In this document: in pieces, positions 1-5,951 of the stretch
How positions within the stretch are numbered: the first letter of the stretch is position 1
How the letters are laid out: the number at the start of each line of letters is the position of its first letter
Origin: Alphaproteobacteria bacterium
GTDB taxonomy: Bacteria; Pseudomonadota; Alphaproteobacteria; RF32; CAG-239
Length of the DNA: 14,540 nucleotides
Assembly (NCBI GenBank): GCA_900767645.1
Contig: CAAFZY010000006.1
Location: 1 to 14,540, forward strand
Direction: 5' to 3'
Notes under the pieces: model-generated
The model's input: only the letters and a program-made list of their open reading frames with translations
The model's database searches: none
Told to the model about the DNA's origin: nothing
Translations under genes and position numbers: made by a program

Positions 1-548
1 CAAAGTCAGGGATTCACTCTTTAATCAATGCGCTTGAAGAGCGTGAATTTATCCGCAAACTTCCGCACAAAGCCCGCGCGCTTGAGGTTATCCGCATGCC
101 AAAATTTAAGCCCAAAGCCATTTTGGAAGAAGAAAAAAAGCGCGAAACCGCCCTGCAACATGCCGCAGCGCAGATTCCGCTTTACGGCAAAATCGCCGCC
201 GGTACACCGATTGAAGCTATCGCAAATGAAACGGAAACTCTATCGGTTCCGTTTGATATGGTTTCTCGCGGACAGTTTTACGCACTTAAAATTGAGGGTG
301 ATTCTATGAAAGACGCCGGCATTTTAAACGGCGACACTGCCATCATAAAAAAAGCCGACACTGCCAACAACGGCGAAATTGTGGTGGCTTTGGTTGACAA
401 TAACGAGGCAACTCTTAAAGTTTTGCAAAAAAAAGGCGCTGAAGTTTGGTTGGTGCCTTGCAACAGCGAGTATGAAACCCGCAAACTTGACGCCCGCCGC
501 GTTAAGGTGCAAGGCATTTTAAGCTCCCTCATCCGCAATTATCATTAA
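1..548 (+). CDS. lexA: LexA SOS repressor, 5' end missing
   Basis: This is the C-terminal three quarters of LexA, the SOS-response repressor, which binds operator DNA and cleaves itself when stimulated by RecA filaments. The reading frame enters the window at base 3. The first visible residues (KSGIHSLINALEER, then FIRKLPHKARALEV) match the recognition helix and wing of the LexA winged-helix domain, so roughly the first 40-45 residues lie outside. The Ala-Gly cleavage site is in GKIAAGTP (codons near 198-203). The catalytic Ser lies in GDSMKDAG (303-305) and the catalytic Lys in ATLKVL (417-419). The C-terminus (RVKVQGILSSLIRNYH) is typical of alphaproteobacterial LexA. An internal ATG at 96 is not the start. 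The ankyrin gene follows after 14 nt and may be co-transcribed. No GTTC-N7-GTTC SOS box is visible, but the lexA promoter is outside the window. Confidence 0.95.
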   Translation, partial: KSGIHSLINALEEREFIRKLPHKARALEVIRMPKFKPKAILEEEKKRETALQHAAAQIPLYGKIAAGTPIEAIANETETLSVPFDMVSRGQFYALKIEGDSMKDAGILNGDTAIIKKADTANNGEIVVALVDNNEATLKVLQKKGAEVWLVPCNSEYETRKLDARRVKVQGILSSLIRNYH

Positions 549-562
549 TAAAAGGACAAAAT

Positions 563-1405
563 ATGAAAAAATTTATCTCCGCATTATTTAACATGGTGTT
601 AAATTTTAAATCATTAATCGTATTGCACAATAATAAATCAGCCCTGATGAACGCAATTACAAACAACGATATAAATACAGTAACAACCCTGCTACAACAA
701 AAGGCGGCTTCTGACATAACTTATAAATATGGTTTAACACCTTTAATGATTGCGACAAGATTTGGATTTAATGATATTGTTAAAACTCTGCTTGAGGCAG
801 GAGCTGATATCCACGCAAAAGATAACCTTGGTTTAACCGCTCTTATGTTTGCCGCAAATTACGGGCAAAATAAAGTTGTTAAAACTCTGCTTGATGCCGG
901 AGCTGACGTTAATGCTAAAGACAATGAGGGTAAAACGTCCCTAATGTACGCAACAGAAAAAGGACAAGAGGAAGTTATCAAAACATTACTTAGTGCCGGA
1001 GCTGATGTTAACACAAAAAATAAAAACAATGCAACAGCCTTGATGTTTGCTGCTCAAGAAGGATACAATAACACTATAAGAACTTTGCTTGAAGCCGAAG
1101 CTGATGTCAACGCTGAAAATAAGCACGGAGGAACAGCTCTGTTATATGCCGCATATGCAGGACATAATGATATTATCAAAACTTTGCTTGAGCATAAAGC
1201 CGATATTAAAATTAAAGACGATATGGGCGCATCACCTCTAATGTATGCGGCGTATAATGGTCATAATGATGTTGTTAAAACTCTGCTTGAGGCAGGAGCT
1301 GATGCTAACGCTAAAACTAATGAGAATGAAACAGCTTTAATGTTAGCTTTACAACACCAGCATTTTGACACAGCGGAAATTTTACGTTCTTATGGAGCAA
1401 AGTAA
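563..1405 (+). CDS. Ankyrin-repeat protein, eight repeats
   Basis: The 280-residue protein is built almost wholly of ankyrin repeats, a protein-protein interaction fold. About eight repeats run from residue 25 to the end (boundaries near 56, 89, 122, 155, 189, 222 and 255), mostly 33 residues long. They carry the usual G-x-T-x-L-M-x-A-A ... V-K-T-L-L-x-A-G-A-D pattern. The first 24 residues (MKKFISALFNMVLNFKS...) are hydrophobic and basic, but not convincing as a signal peptide. There is no enzymatic domain or clear membrane segment. The start is set by AAAGGAC (551-557), six bases before the ATG. The gene lies 14 nt after lexA. An exact 32-nt repeat (777-808 and 1272-1303) encodes the same stretch in the second and seventh repeats, which suggests recent internal duplication or conversion. 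The partner is unknown. Bacterial ankyrin proteins can be cytosolic, periplasmic or secreted effectors, and nothing here decides. Confidence 0.9.
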   Translation: MKKFISALFNMVLNFKSLIVLHNNKSALMNAITNNDINTVTTLLQQKAASDITYKYGLTPLMIATRFGFNDIVKTLLEAGADIHAKDNLGLTALMFAANYGQNKVVKTLLDAGADVNAKDNEGKTSLMYATEKGQEEVIKTLLSAGADVNTKNKNNATALMFAAQEGYNNTIRTLLEAEADVNAENKHGGTALLYAAYAGHNDIIKTLLEHKADIKIKDDMGASPLMYAAYNGHNDVVKTLLEAGADANAKTNENETALMLALQHQHFDTAEILRSYGAK

Positions 1406-1460
1406 ATTTTCAAGTAAAATACAACAACAAATGTCATTGAAAAAACACCATATAAATTTT

Positions 1461-1522
1461 CCATCTCGTAGAGACGGTAGCGAAACGCCGACGGGGTGGT
1501 GAAATATACAACTTATGCACAG
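1461..1522. repeat. Dispersed stem-loop repeat, copy 1
   Basis: This aligns without gaps to 14281-14342. By hand count, 48 of 62 positions match, and 38 of 42 in the right part (1481-1522), which includes the core ACGGGGTGGTGAAA. The left part diverges but keeps its form: a small palindrome (ATCTCGTAGAGA here, CTCCTGAGGAG in the other copy) followed by a G-rich stretch. Both copies are intergenic and lie after the stop codon of a plus-strand gene. No coding is seen. It resembles the short GC-rich palindromic elements scattered through many AT-rich gut bacterial genomes; that comparison is from memory. Confidence 0.7.
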
Positions 1523-1560
1523 CACGGACTCGTAAATATTGCAAAAAAAAAACGCGGAGT

Positions 1561-1596
1561 AAAATCTTCTTAAAACCAACTTTTTGAGGAGATTTT
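1561..1596 (+). promoter_or_regulatory. RNA hairpin burying the prepilin ribosome binding site
   Basis: Bases 1561-1575 pair with 1582-1596 in an uninterrupted 15-bp stem (3 G-C, 10 A-U and 2 G-U pairs) with a six-base loop, CCAACT. The 3' arm contains the GAGGAG Shine-Dalgarno sequence (1586-1591), and the stem ends two bases before the ATG at 1599. In mRNA this would block ribosome access. The low GC content would let it melt easily, so an RNA-thermometer-like or protein/ligand-controlled switch is conceivable. Structure is read from sequence; function is inferred. A second 9-bp hairpin (1646-1654 with 1664-1672) sits upstream of the alternative start at 1689. Confidence 0.5.
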
Positions 1597-1598
1597 TA

Positions 1599-2333
1599 AT
1601 GTTTATCCAAAATATATTAGCTAAGCTTGCGGATGGTGAGGCAGATACGCCGCAACTTTTTTCTGCGGTGTACACTAAAAGGTACATAATGAAAAAAGTT
1701 GCAAGTAGGTGCCCGCCAGACGCGAGCACTGGAAGAAGTATGGTCGAAATGCTCGGCGTGTTAGCGATTATTGGAGTACTTAGCGTCGGGGCAATTGCCG
1801 GATATGGCAAAGCAATGATGAAATATAAGCTAAATCAGCACGCTCAGGCGGTTAATATGTTGATAAATAATGTGCTGCAAATTAAAGAACAACTAGTGCA
1901 CACACCAAACGCCAGTACCTATTACGGCACTATGCTGCACAAACTTAATTTACTTCCTGACGGTATTGAGTATATAACAAACGCTACATTACAAGACACC
2001 TGGTTTAATGCTATAATCGCTGTTTATCACACCGATTCAACCGCGCGCAGTTATGGCGGAATACATTTTATTTTTCCGCAAAACGCATTAGGCGCGGAAA
2101 TATGCCGCAATATTGTAACTGCCGCCAAAGAAAACGCCGCCGATTTATGGCTGATTGAAGGCCGTAAATATAACGGCAGCGACAACCCCGTATATTACGG
2201 ACATGCCTACGGCGACAACTATTGCGGAAACGATAAAAAATGTATCCGCGCATTAAGCCTTAATGATATATCACAGCTCTGCAATATATGCGATGACCAA
2301 AGCTGCGATTTGTACGTTTTATATACGCAATAA
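1599..2333 (+). CDS. Prepilin-like (type IV pilin/pseudopilin) protein
   Basis: This is a surface or secretion-system pilin candidate. The class III (prepilin peptidase) signal is STG/RSMVEMLGVLAIIGVLSV: Gly before the cut, Glu at mature position +5, then about 20 hydrophobic residues forming the N-terminal pilin helix. The remaining ~180-residue domain is unfamiliar, with six cysteines near its end (pattern C-x4-C, then C-x2-C-x4-C, plus an earlier one) that could form disulfides. From the ATG at 1599 (GAGGAG seven bases upstream) the leader would be 45 residues, long for a prepilin. The ATG at 1689 (AAAAGG, six-base spacing) gives a more usual 15-residue leader, MKKVASRCPPDASTG. TTG at 1584 is less likely because the Shine-Dalgarno lies after it. 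No pilus assembly ATPase, peptidase or platform gene is present in the window. The stop is one base from the stop of the convergent rRNA methyltransferase gene. Confidence 0.8.
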   Translation: MFIQNILAKLADGEADTPQLFSAVYTKRYIMKKVASRCPPDASTGRSMVEMLGVLAIIGVLSVGAIAGYGKAMMKYKLNQHAQAVNMLINNVLQIKEQLVHTPNASTYYGTMLHKLNLLPDGIEYITNATLQDTWFNAIIAVYHTDSTARSYGGIHFIFPQNALGAEICRNIVTAAKENAADLWLIEGRKYNGSDNPVYYGHAYGDNYCGNDKKCIRALSLNDISQLCNICDDQSCDLYVLYTQ

Positions 2334-2334
2334 C

Positions 2335-3546
2335 TCACTCGCCTTTTTGCATCATGCAAAAGAAAAATCCGTCGGTACCGGTTGTGTGCGGCGCCAATTT
2401 TATAAACCTGTTTTCCGTAAACGGGAATGGCACATCAAGCTTTTTCTGCCACAACTTATTGTGCTCAATAAACTTAATATCCGAATGTTTATCTGCAAAA
2501 TTAAGCACAATATTTTCGTTTTCATCAGGCAGAACCGAACAAGTGATGTAAATAATTTTACCGCCATTTTTGGTGTGTTTATAAGCTGTTTCCAAAATCT
2601 CCGCCTGCGTTTGATTTAAAACAGCAAGCCGTTCGGGAGTAAGCCTGAATTTTGCATCGGGCGAACGACGCCATGTTCCGGTACCTGAACACGGCGCATC
2701 AATAATAAAGCGGTCAAAGTCAATATCTTCAACATCACGCACCAACTTAATATTACGGATTCCGAGCCTTTGCGCGCGGTCTTTAATGGCGTCCATACGA
2801 TTCCAGTCATAATCATGCGCCAAAATCTGCCCCTCATTACGGTTAATCGCGGCAATCGCCAAACTTTTGCCGCCGGCGCCGGCACAATAATCTATCACCT
2901 TATCATCGGCCGAAACATCGCACAATATCGCCGCAAGTTGCGATGCTTCATCTTGCACCTCACACAATCCTTCCTGATAAGCAATGCAGTTATTCAAATT
3001 AACCCGCTCTTCCGAACGCAACCCGAGTGGCGAATACGGAGTATTTGCAAAAAACAGCCCCTCATTTTTAAGCCTGTTTTTAACCTCACGCCTATCTGCC
3101 ATATTAACCCGCAAATCAACCGGCGCCGAATGTTGCATAGCCTGAAGCAGAGCATCATTATTAATTTTTTTATACAGCCACTCCGGACATTCTAGCACCA
3201 CATAATCGGGATAAACTTCATTATTTAAGTTTTTAAGCTGAGCTTTTTCATCTTTAGTAACCGGTGCCAAGCCATATTGCGAACCATCGGCGGCAATATC
3301 AAAATCTTCATTTTTCAAATAGCAAAGTAAAACCATACGCGGGCTTTTGCTGCACGCTTCAAACTCAAGCCGCATACGGCGCCTGATAATATTCCACACC
3401 GTATCCGTTATAAAGCGCCTGTCTTTACTTCCGATATATTTGCGTCGCCGTAAATAGTCATTTATAATGTTATCTGCGGGTTTTTCGTCTTTAAAAATTT
3501 CAACAAGCAGCTCATAAACCGCCTGATATCTGGCACTGATTTGCAT
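2335..3546 (-). CDS. RsmB/NOP-family rRNA cytosine-C5 methyltransferase
   Basis: This SAM-dependent RNA m5C methyltransferase probably acts on 16S rRNA. The protein has 403 residues from the ATG at 3546, preceded by AGAGAGG; an in-frame TTG at 3573 has no comparable site. Residues 1-125 form a NusB-like/RsmB-type N-terminal region (ISARYQAVYELL..., KDRRFITDTVWN). The catalytic domain shows SAM motif I (VIDYCAGAGGKSL, 217-229), motif IV (DAPCSGTG, 283-290, with the release Cys286), an SPDAKFR stretch (295-301), and motif VI (TCSVLPDENE, 335-344, with the nucleophilic Cys336). Both essential cysteines are present. The length fits RsmB (about 430) but the gene could be another RsmB/NOP paralogue, so no symbol is given. 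It ends one base from the convergent prepilin gene with no terminator between them. A promoter is proposed at 3565-3592. Confidence 0.9.
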   Translation of the reverse strand: MQISARYQAVYELLVEIFKDEKPADNIINDYLRRRKYIGSKDRRFITDTVWNIIRRRMRLEFEACSKSPRMVLLCYLKNEDFDIAADGSQYGLAPVTKDEKAQLKNLNNEVYPDYVVLECPEWLYKKINNDALLQAMQHSAPVDLRVNMADRREVKNRLKNEGLFFANTPYSPLGLRSEERVNLNNCIAYQEGLCEVQDEASQLAAILCDVSADDKVIDYCAGAGGKSLAIAAINRNEGQILAHDYDWNRMDAIKDRAQRLGIRNIKLVRDVEDIDFDRFIIDAPCSGTGTWRRSPDAKFRLTPERLAVLNQTQAEILETAYKHTKNGGKIIYITCSVLPDENENIVLNFADKHSDIKFIEHNKLWQKKLDVPFPFTENRFIKLAPHTTGTDGFFFCMMQKGE

Positions 3547-3564
3547 TTTAACCTCTCTGTTTGA

Positions 3565-3592
3565 ACTATACAAAATTTTAACGATAAGGCAA
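3565..3592 (-). promoter_or_regulatory. Putative promoter for the rRNA methyltransferase gene
   Basis: Read on the minus strand, TTGCCT (3592-3587), a 16-base spacer and TATAGT (3570-3565) resemble a sigma-70 promoter. Transcription would begin about 12 nt before the ATG at 3546, which barely includes the AGAGAGG ribosome site. The promoter follows directly on the terminator of the upstream gene. It is a consensus match only. Confidence 0.35.
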
Positions 3593-3593
3593 C

Positions 3594-3623
3594 AAAAAAA
3601 GAGGAGATTTTACTCTCCTCTTT
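3594..3623 (-). terminator. Rho-independent terminator of the unknown gene at 3648
   Basis: A perfect 10-bp inverted repeat (3598-3607 with 3614-3623) with a six-base loop is followed, on the minus strand, by a run of T down to 3594. It begins 24 bases after the stop codon of the gene at 3648-4244, and separates that gene from the rRNA methyltransferase gene. Confidence 0.85.
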
Positions 3624-3647
3624 AAGATACGCGCATTAATACTTTCA

Positions 3648-4244
3648 TCAATGCTTTAATGCATCGGCAATGCTGTGTTCGGCAAAATACATAGGTTCGA
3701 ACTCCTTTGTTTTTCCCTCGCCGTTTTCCACATACCACATTGTGTCCTTCAGAACTTTCAAATCACCGTTTACGGTAACCTTAAAAAATCTGAATGCATA
3801 GGCGTTTCCTTGCGTTTTAAGCGTAATTCTTTGAATTCTGTTACGCTTGAGCAGTCCGAGAGCATACGCCAAATTGGCAACCGGCACTGCTTCTGCCGTT
3901 TGTTCCGTTACCAAATATACGCAATGATCAAACGGTATATAGATCATCTTATAAAGTTGCGCATATTTCAGCAACGCTTTATTCGGTTTTGTGCCTGTTT
4001 TATCTGCCGAAGCCAGAAAGACAAAAGCCTTTATCCGATTGTGCAAACCTTCTTCCTCAGCATCATGAATTGCCCAATCGGACCAGAAAATTTCGCACCA
4101 GCCGCAAGCTGAAATAATATTAATTGTGTATTCTCGCGACACAATCAGGTTTGATAAGACTTCTTTTTGAAGTTCTTTCGATGTTATTACCTGTTTTTGA
4201 TACAGGATATCCGGATTAACCGGTAATTTAATAATGTGTCCCAT
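3648..4244 (-). CDS. Unknown soluble protein, 198 residues
   Basis: I do not recognise this protein. It starts MGHIIKLPVNPDILYQK and has no signal peptide and no membrane segment, so it is probably cytosolic. It is mixed alpha/beta in character, with a Cys-x2-Cys pair in SACGWCEIFW, an acidic patch (HDAEEEG), and a C-terminal half rich in beta-type stretches (RITLKTQGNAYAFRFFKVTVNGDL). No Shine-Dalgarno sequence is obvious before the ATG at 4244. The gene is a stand-alone unit: it has its own sigma-70-like promoter (4286-4313) and a strong terminator (3594-3623). That arrangement and ordinary codon use support a real gene. Its neighbours are two RNA methyltransferase genes, but nothing in the protein ties it to RNA modification. 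Confidence 0.8.
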   Translation of the reverse strand: MGHIIKLPVNPDILYQKQVITSKELQKEVLSNLIVSREYTINIISACGWCEIFWSDWAIHDAEEEGLHNRIKAFVFLASADKTGTKPNKALLKYAQLYKMIYIPFDHCVYLVTEQTAEAVPVANLAYALGLLKRNRIQRITLKTQGNAYAFRFFKVTVNGDLKVLKDTMWYVENGEGKTKEFEPMYFAEHSIADALKH

Positions 4245-4262
4245 AATTGTATTTTTATGTGG

Positions 4263-4281
4263 TTAATAATTCTTTTAACAC
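4263..4281. repeat. Imperfect inverted repeat in the leader of the unknown gene
   Basis: On the minus strand TGTGTTAA and TTAACCACA form an imperfect inverted repeat (one bulged base) around an AT-rich centre, within the first ~20 nt of the predicted transcript and just below the -10 box. It also reads as two TTAA half-sites eight bases apart, one more than the CtrA spacing of seven. An operator or a weak RNA hairpin is possible. Confidence 0.3.
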
Positions 4282-4285
4282 ACCC

Positions 4286-4313
4286 ATTGTATATCTTTTG
4301 GCATTTTTGTCAA
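4286..4313 (-). promoter_or_regulatory. Sigma-70-like promoter for the unknown gene
   Basis: On the minus strand there is a perfect TTGACA (4313-4308), a 16-base spacer and TACAAT (4291-4286). The -35 box lies directly beyond the rlmE stop codon. Predicted transcription starts near 4279, leaving a leader of about 35 nt before the ATG at 4244. It is one of the best promoter matches in the window. Confidence 0.6.
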
Positions 4314-4315
4314 TA

Positions 4316-5023
4316 CTATTTCTCAGTTTTATCCGTTTTCTTAAAATTTTGGGCAATAACGTATGTTTCCGGCGAACCCTGACGGCTTGCGTCAGGTTTA
4401 AAATGCGAAACTTTGGCAAAATTTTTTTTCATATCGGCAAGTAAGCCGCCTTCCGCTCCGCCCTGAAACACTTTGGCGATAAAAATTCCGCCTTCAGCCA
4501 AAACTTCTTTGGCAAACTCATATGCTGCTTCAACCAAACCAATGGTGCGTAAATGATCGGTTTGTTGATGACCGGTAGTGTTTGCCGCCATATCGCTCAT
4601 TACAATATCTGCCGGTCCGTTCAACAAAGCTTTAAGCTTATCGGGCGCGTCTTCCGCGGTAAAATCCTGACAAATAAGCGTTGCGCCGGCAACCGGTTGC
4701 GTTTCCAAAATATCAATTCCTACCACCTGTCCGCTGCCTTTGTTTCGTTCTACAGCCACCTGAGTCCACCCTCCGGGGGCGCATCCAAGATCTACAATAG
4801 TTTTTCCTTTGCCTAAAAAGTGATATTTTTCATCAAGCTGAATAAGTTTAAACGCTGCCCGCGAGCGATACCCCAATCGCTTAGATTCCGCAACGTACGG
4901 GTCGTTAAGTTGTCGCTCGAGCCATCTGTTTGATGACGGTTTGTGATATTTTGCCGTTTTAACATGAACGGTCAGTGTTTTACGCCCGCGCACCAATTTG
5001 GCCGAGTGTGTTAATTTTACCAT
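4316..5023 (-). CDS. rlmE: 23S rRNA (uridine-2'-O) methyltransferase RlmE
   Basis: RlmE (RrmJ/FtsJ) methylates the 2'-O of U2552 in the 23S rRNA A-loop during late 50S assembly. The 235-residue protein shows the whole family pattern: SNRWLERQLNDPYV near the N-terminus, GYRSRAAFKL with Lys59, SAM motif VDLGCAPGGWTQ (77-88), MSDMAANTTG with Asp144, IAKVFQGG with Lys184, and SPETYVIA with Glu219. This gives a complete K-D-K-E catalytic tetrad. The extra ~25 basic N-terminal residues are usual for alphaproteobacterial versions. The start at 5023 has GAGGAG about ten bases upstream and overlaps the end of the preceding ppx/gppA gene by 44 nt, implying co-transcription and probably translational coupling. 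The next gene has its own promoter. Confidence 0.95.
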   Translation of the reverse strand: MVKLTHSAKLVRGRKTLTVHVKTAKYHKPSSNRWLERQLNDPYVAESKRLGYRSRAAFKLIQLDEKYHFLGKGKTIVDLGCAPGGWTQVAVERNKGSGQVVGIDILETQPVAGATLICQDFTAEDAPDKLKALLNGPADIVMSDMAANTTGHQQTDHLRTIGLVEAAYEFAKEVLAEGGIFIAKVFQGGAEGGLLADMKKNFAKVSHFKPDASRQGSPETYVIAQNFKKTDKTEK

Positions 5024-5951
5024 TGTTTACCAACTCCTCAATAATTGCATGACGCGCGCTTTTTAATGACGCTGTCAACTTATCAAACTTCAAATTATTA
5101 TAAATAGTTTTGAAAATTATGCATCCCGCGTTAAAAATAGGGGCTCTGTCTTTACCGATATACGGCGAGTTTTCTTTTTCCGCGACAGACATTTTCCAAA
5201 CCTCGGAAATCTGTTTATCAAGCTCTTTTGTCGTAATCTGCACTCCATCTGCGCGATTGCGATTATGTTCTCCCCACTTTTTTGCCATTGAAACCAACCG
5301 AAGAGGCGTGCTTGAGGTGGCAATCAGGCAAGCTTTGTCAGCATATTTTTCAAGTTCTGATTTTTTATTAAAATCAGTAACATATCCGGCAATTTCCGTT
5401 GCCAGCTTTTGTGCGTTTTGTTCATTATATTCCGCTAAAGCAAAAGCTTCAGCCGAATTGCGCGCGCCCCACGGAATTGATACCGTGTGCACAATTTCAA
5501 GCTCCGGCTTAAGCTTTGCCAACGTAATTTCGGTAGAACCGCCGCCAAGATCATAAACCACCGCATATTCAGCGCTTGCCGGCGCATTAAGTATTGCGCC
5601 TTTTAAATTGAGCAACGCCTCTTCTTTGCCGTCAACAACATCAATTTTTATATCGCATTTTTGTTCAACTTTTTTTACAAAATCAGCTCCGTTGCTTGCC
5701 ATTCGACATGATGCGGTCGCAATGGCCCGATATTTGCCCACGTTATACTGCTTCATTGTATCGGCATATTCTGCAAACGCATTTAATCCGCGCTCAATTG
5801 CCTCATCGGTAAAGCGCATATTCGCATACATGCCCTCGCCTAATTTGGTTGCTATGGAAGTGGCGTAAAGTTCATTACCATATGTATCAGCAATCATCAA
5901 TCGGCAAGAGTTGGTGCCCAAGTCAATTGCTGCCAGATTTCTTTTTGCCAT
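4980..5951 (-). CDS. Ppx/GppA-family phosphatase homologue, divergent second copy
   Basis: This belongs to the ASKHA-fold Ppx/GppA family, which hydrolyses polyphosphate or pppGpp. The chosen ATG at 5951 (AGGGG eight bases upstream) gives 323 residues; the upstream start at 6020 would bury it further in the neighbouring gene. The phosphate-binding loops AIDLGTNSCRL (8-18) and DLGGGSTEI (134-142) are intact. The conserved EEARL stretch reads EEALL (110-114), losing the Arg. The GTSGTVT-like loop reads ATSSTPLRL, and the usual DRGxREG near the end reads LKSARHA. The copy next door keeps these better, so this one may have a changed substrate or reduced activity. It overlaps the preceding copy by 29 nt and rlmE by 44 nt. 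A link to rRNA modification or the stringent response is inferred only from position. Confidence 0.85.
   Translation of the reverse strand: MAKRNLAAIDLGTNSCRLMIADTYGNELYATSIATKLGEGMYANMRFTDEAIERGLNAFAEYADTMKQYNVGKYRAIATASCRMASNGADFVKKVEQKCDIKIDVVDGKEEALLNLKGAILNAPASAEYAVVYDLGGGSTEITLAKLKPELEIVHTVSIPWGARNSAEAFALAEYNEQNAQKLATEIAGYVTDFNKKSELEKYADKACLIATSSTPLRLVSMAKKWGEHNRNRADGVQITTKELDKQISEVWKMSVAEKENSPYIGKDRAPIFNAGCIIFKTIYNNLKFDKLTASLKSARHAIIEELVNNGKINTLGQIGARA

Noticed and set aside
777..1303. A possible CRISPR array or tandem-repeat locus.
   Set aside because: The repeats are in-frame 33-residue ankyrin units that mostly diverge at the DNA level, with no uniform spacers.
1382..1810. A minus-strand reading frame across the prepilin leader.
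   Set aside because: It runs antisense through the repeat, the leader hairpin and the pilin signal, with no ribosome site and no recognisable motif.
3681..3700. GTTCGAAC-like palindrome considered as a LexA/SOS box.
   Set aside because: It lies inside a coding region and lacks the GTTC-N7-GTTC spacing of alphaproteobacterial SOS boxes.
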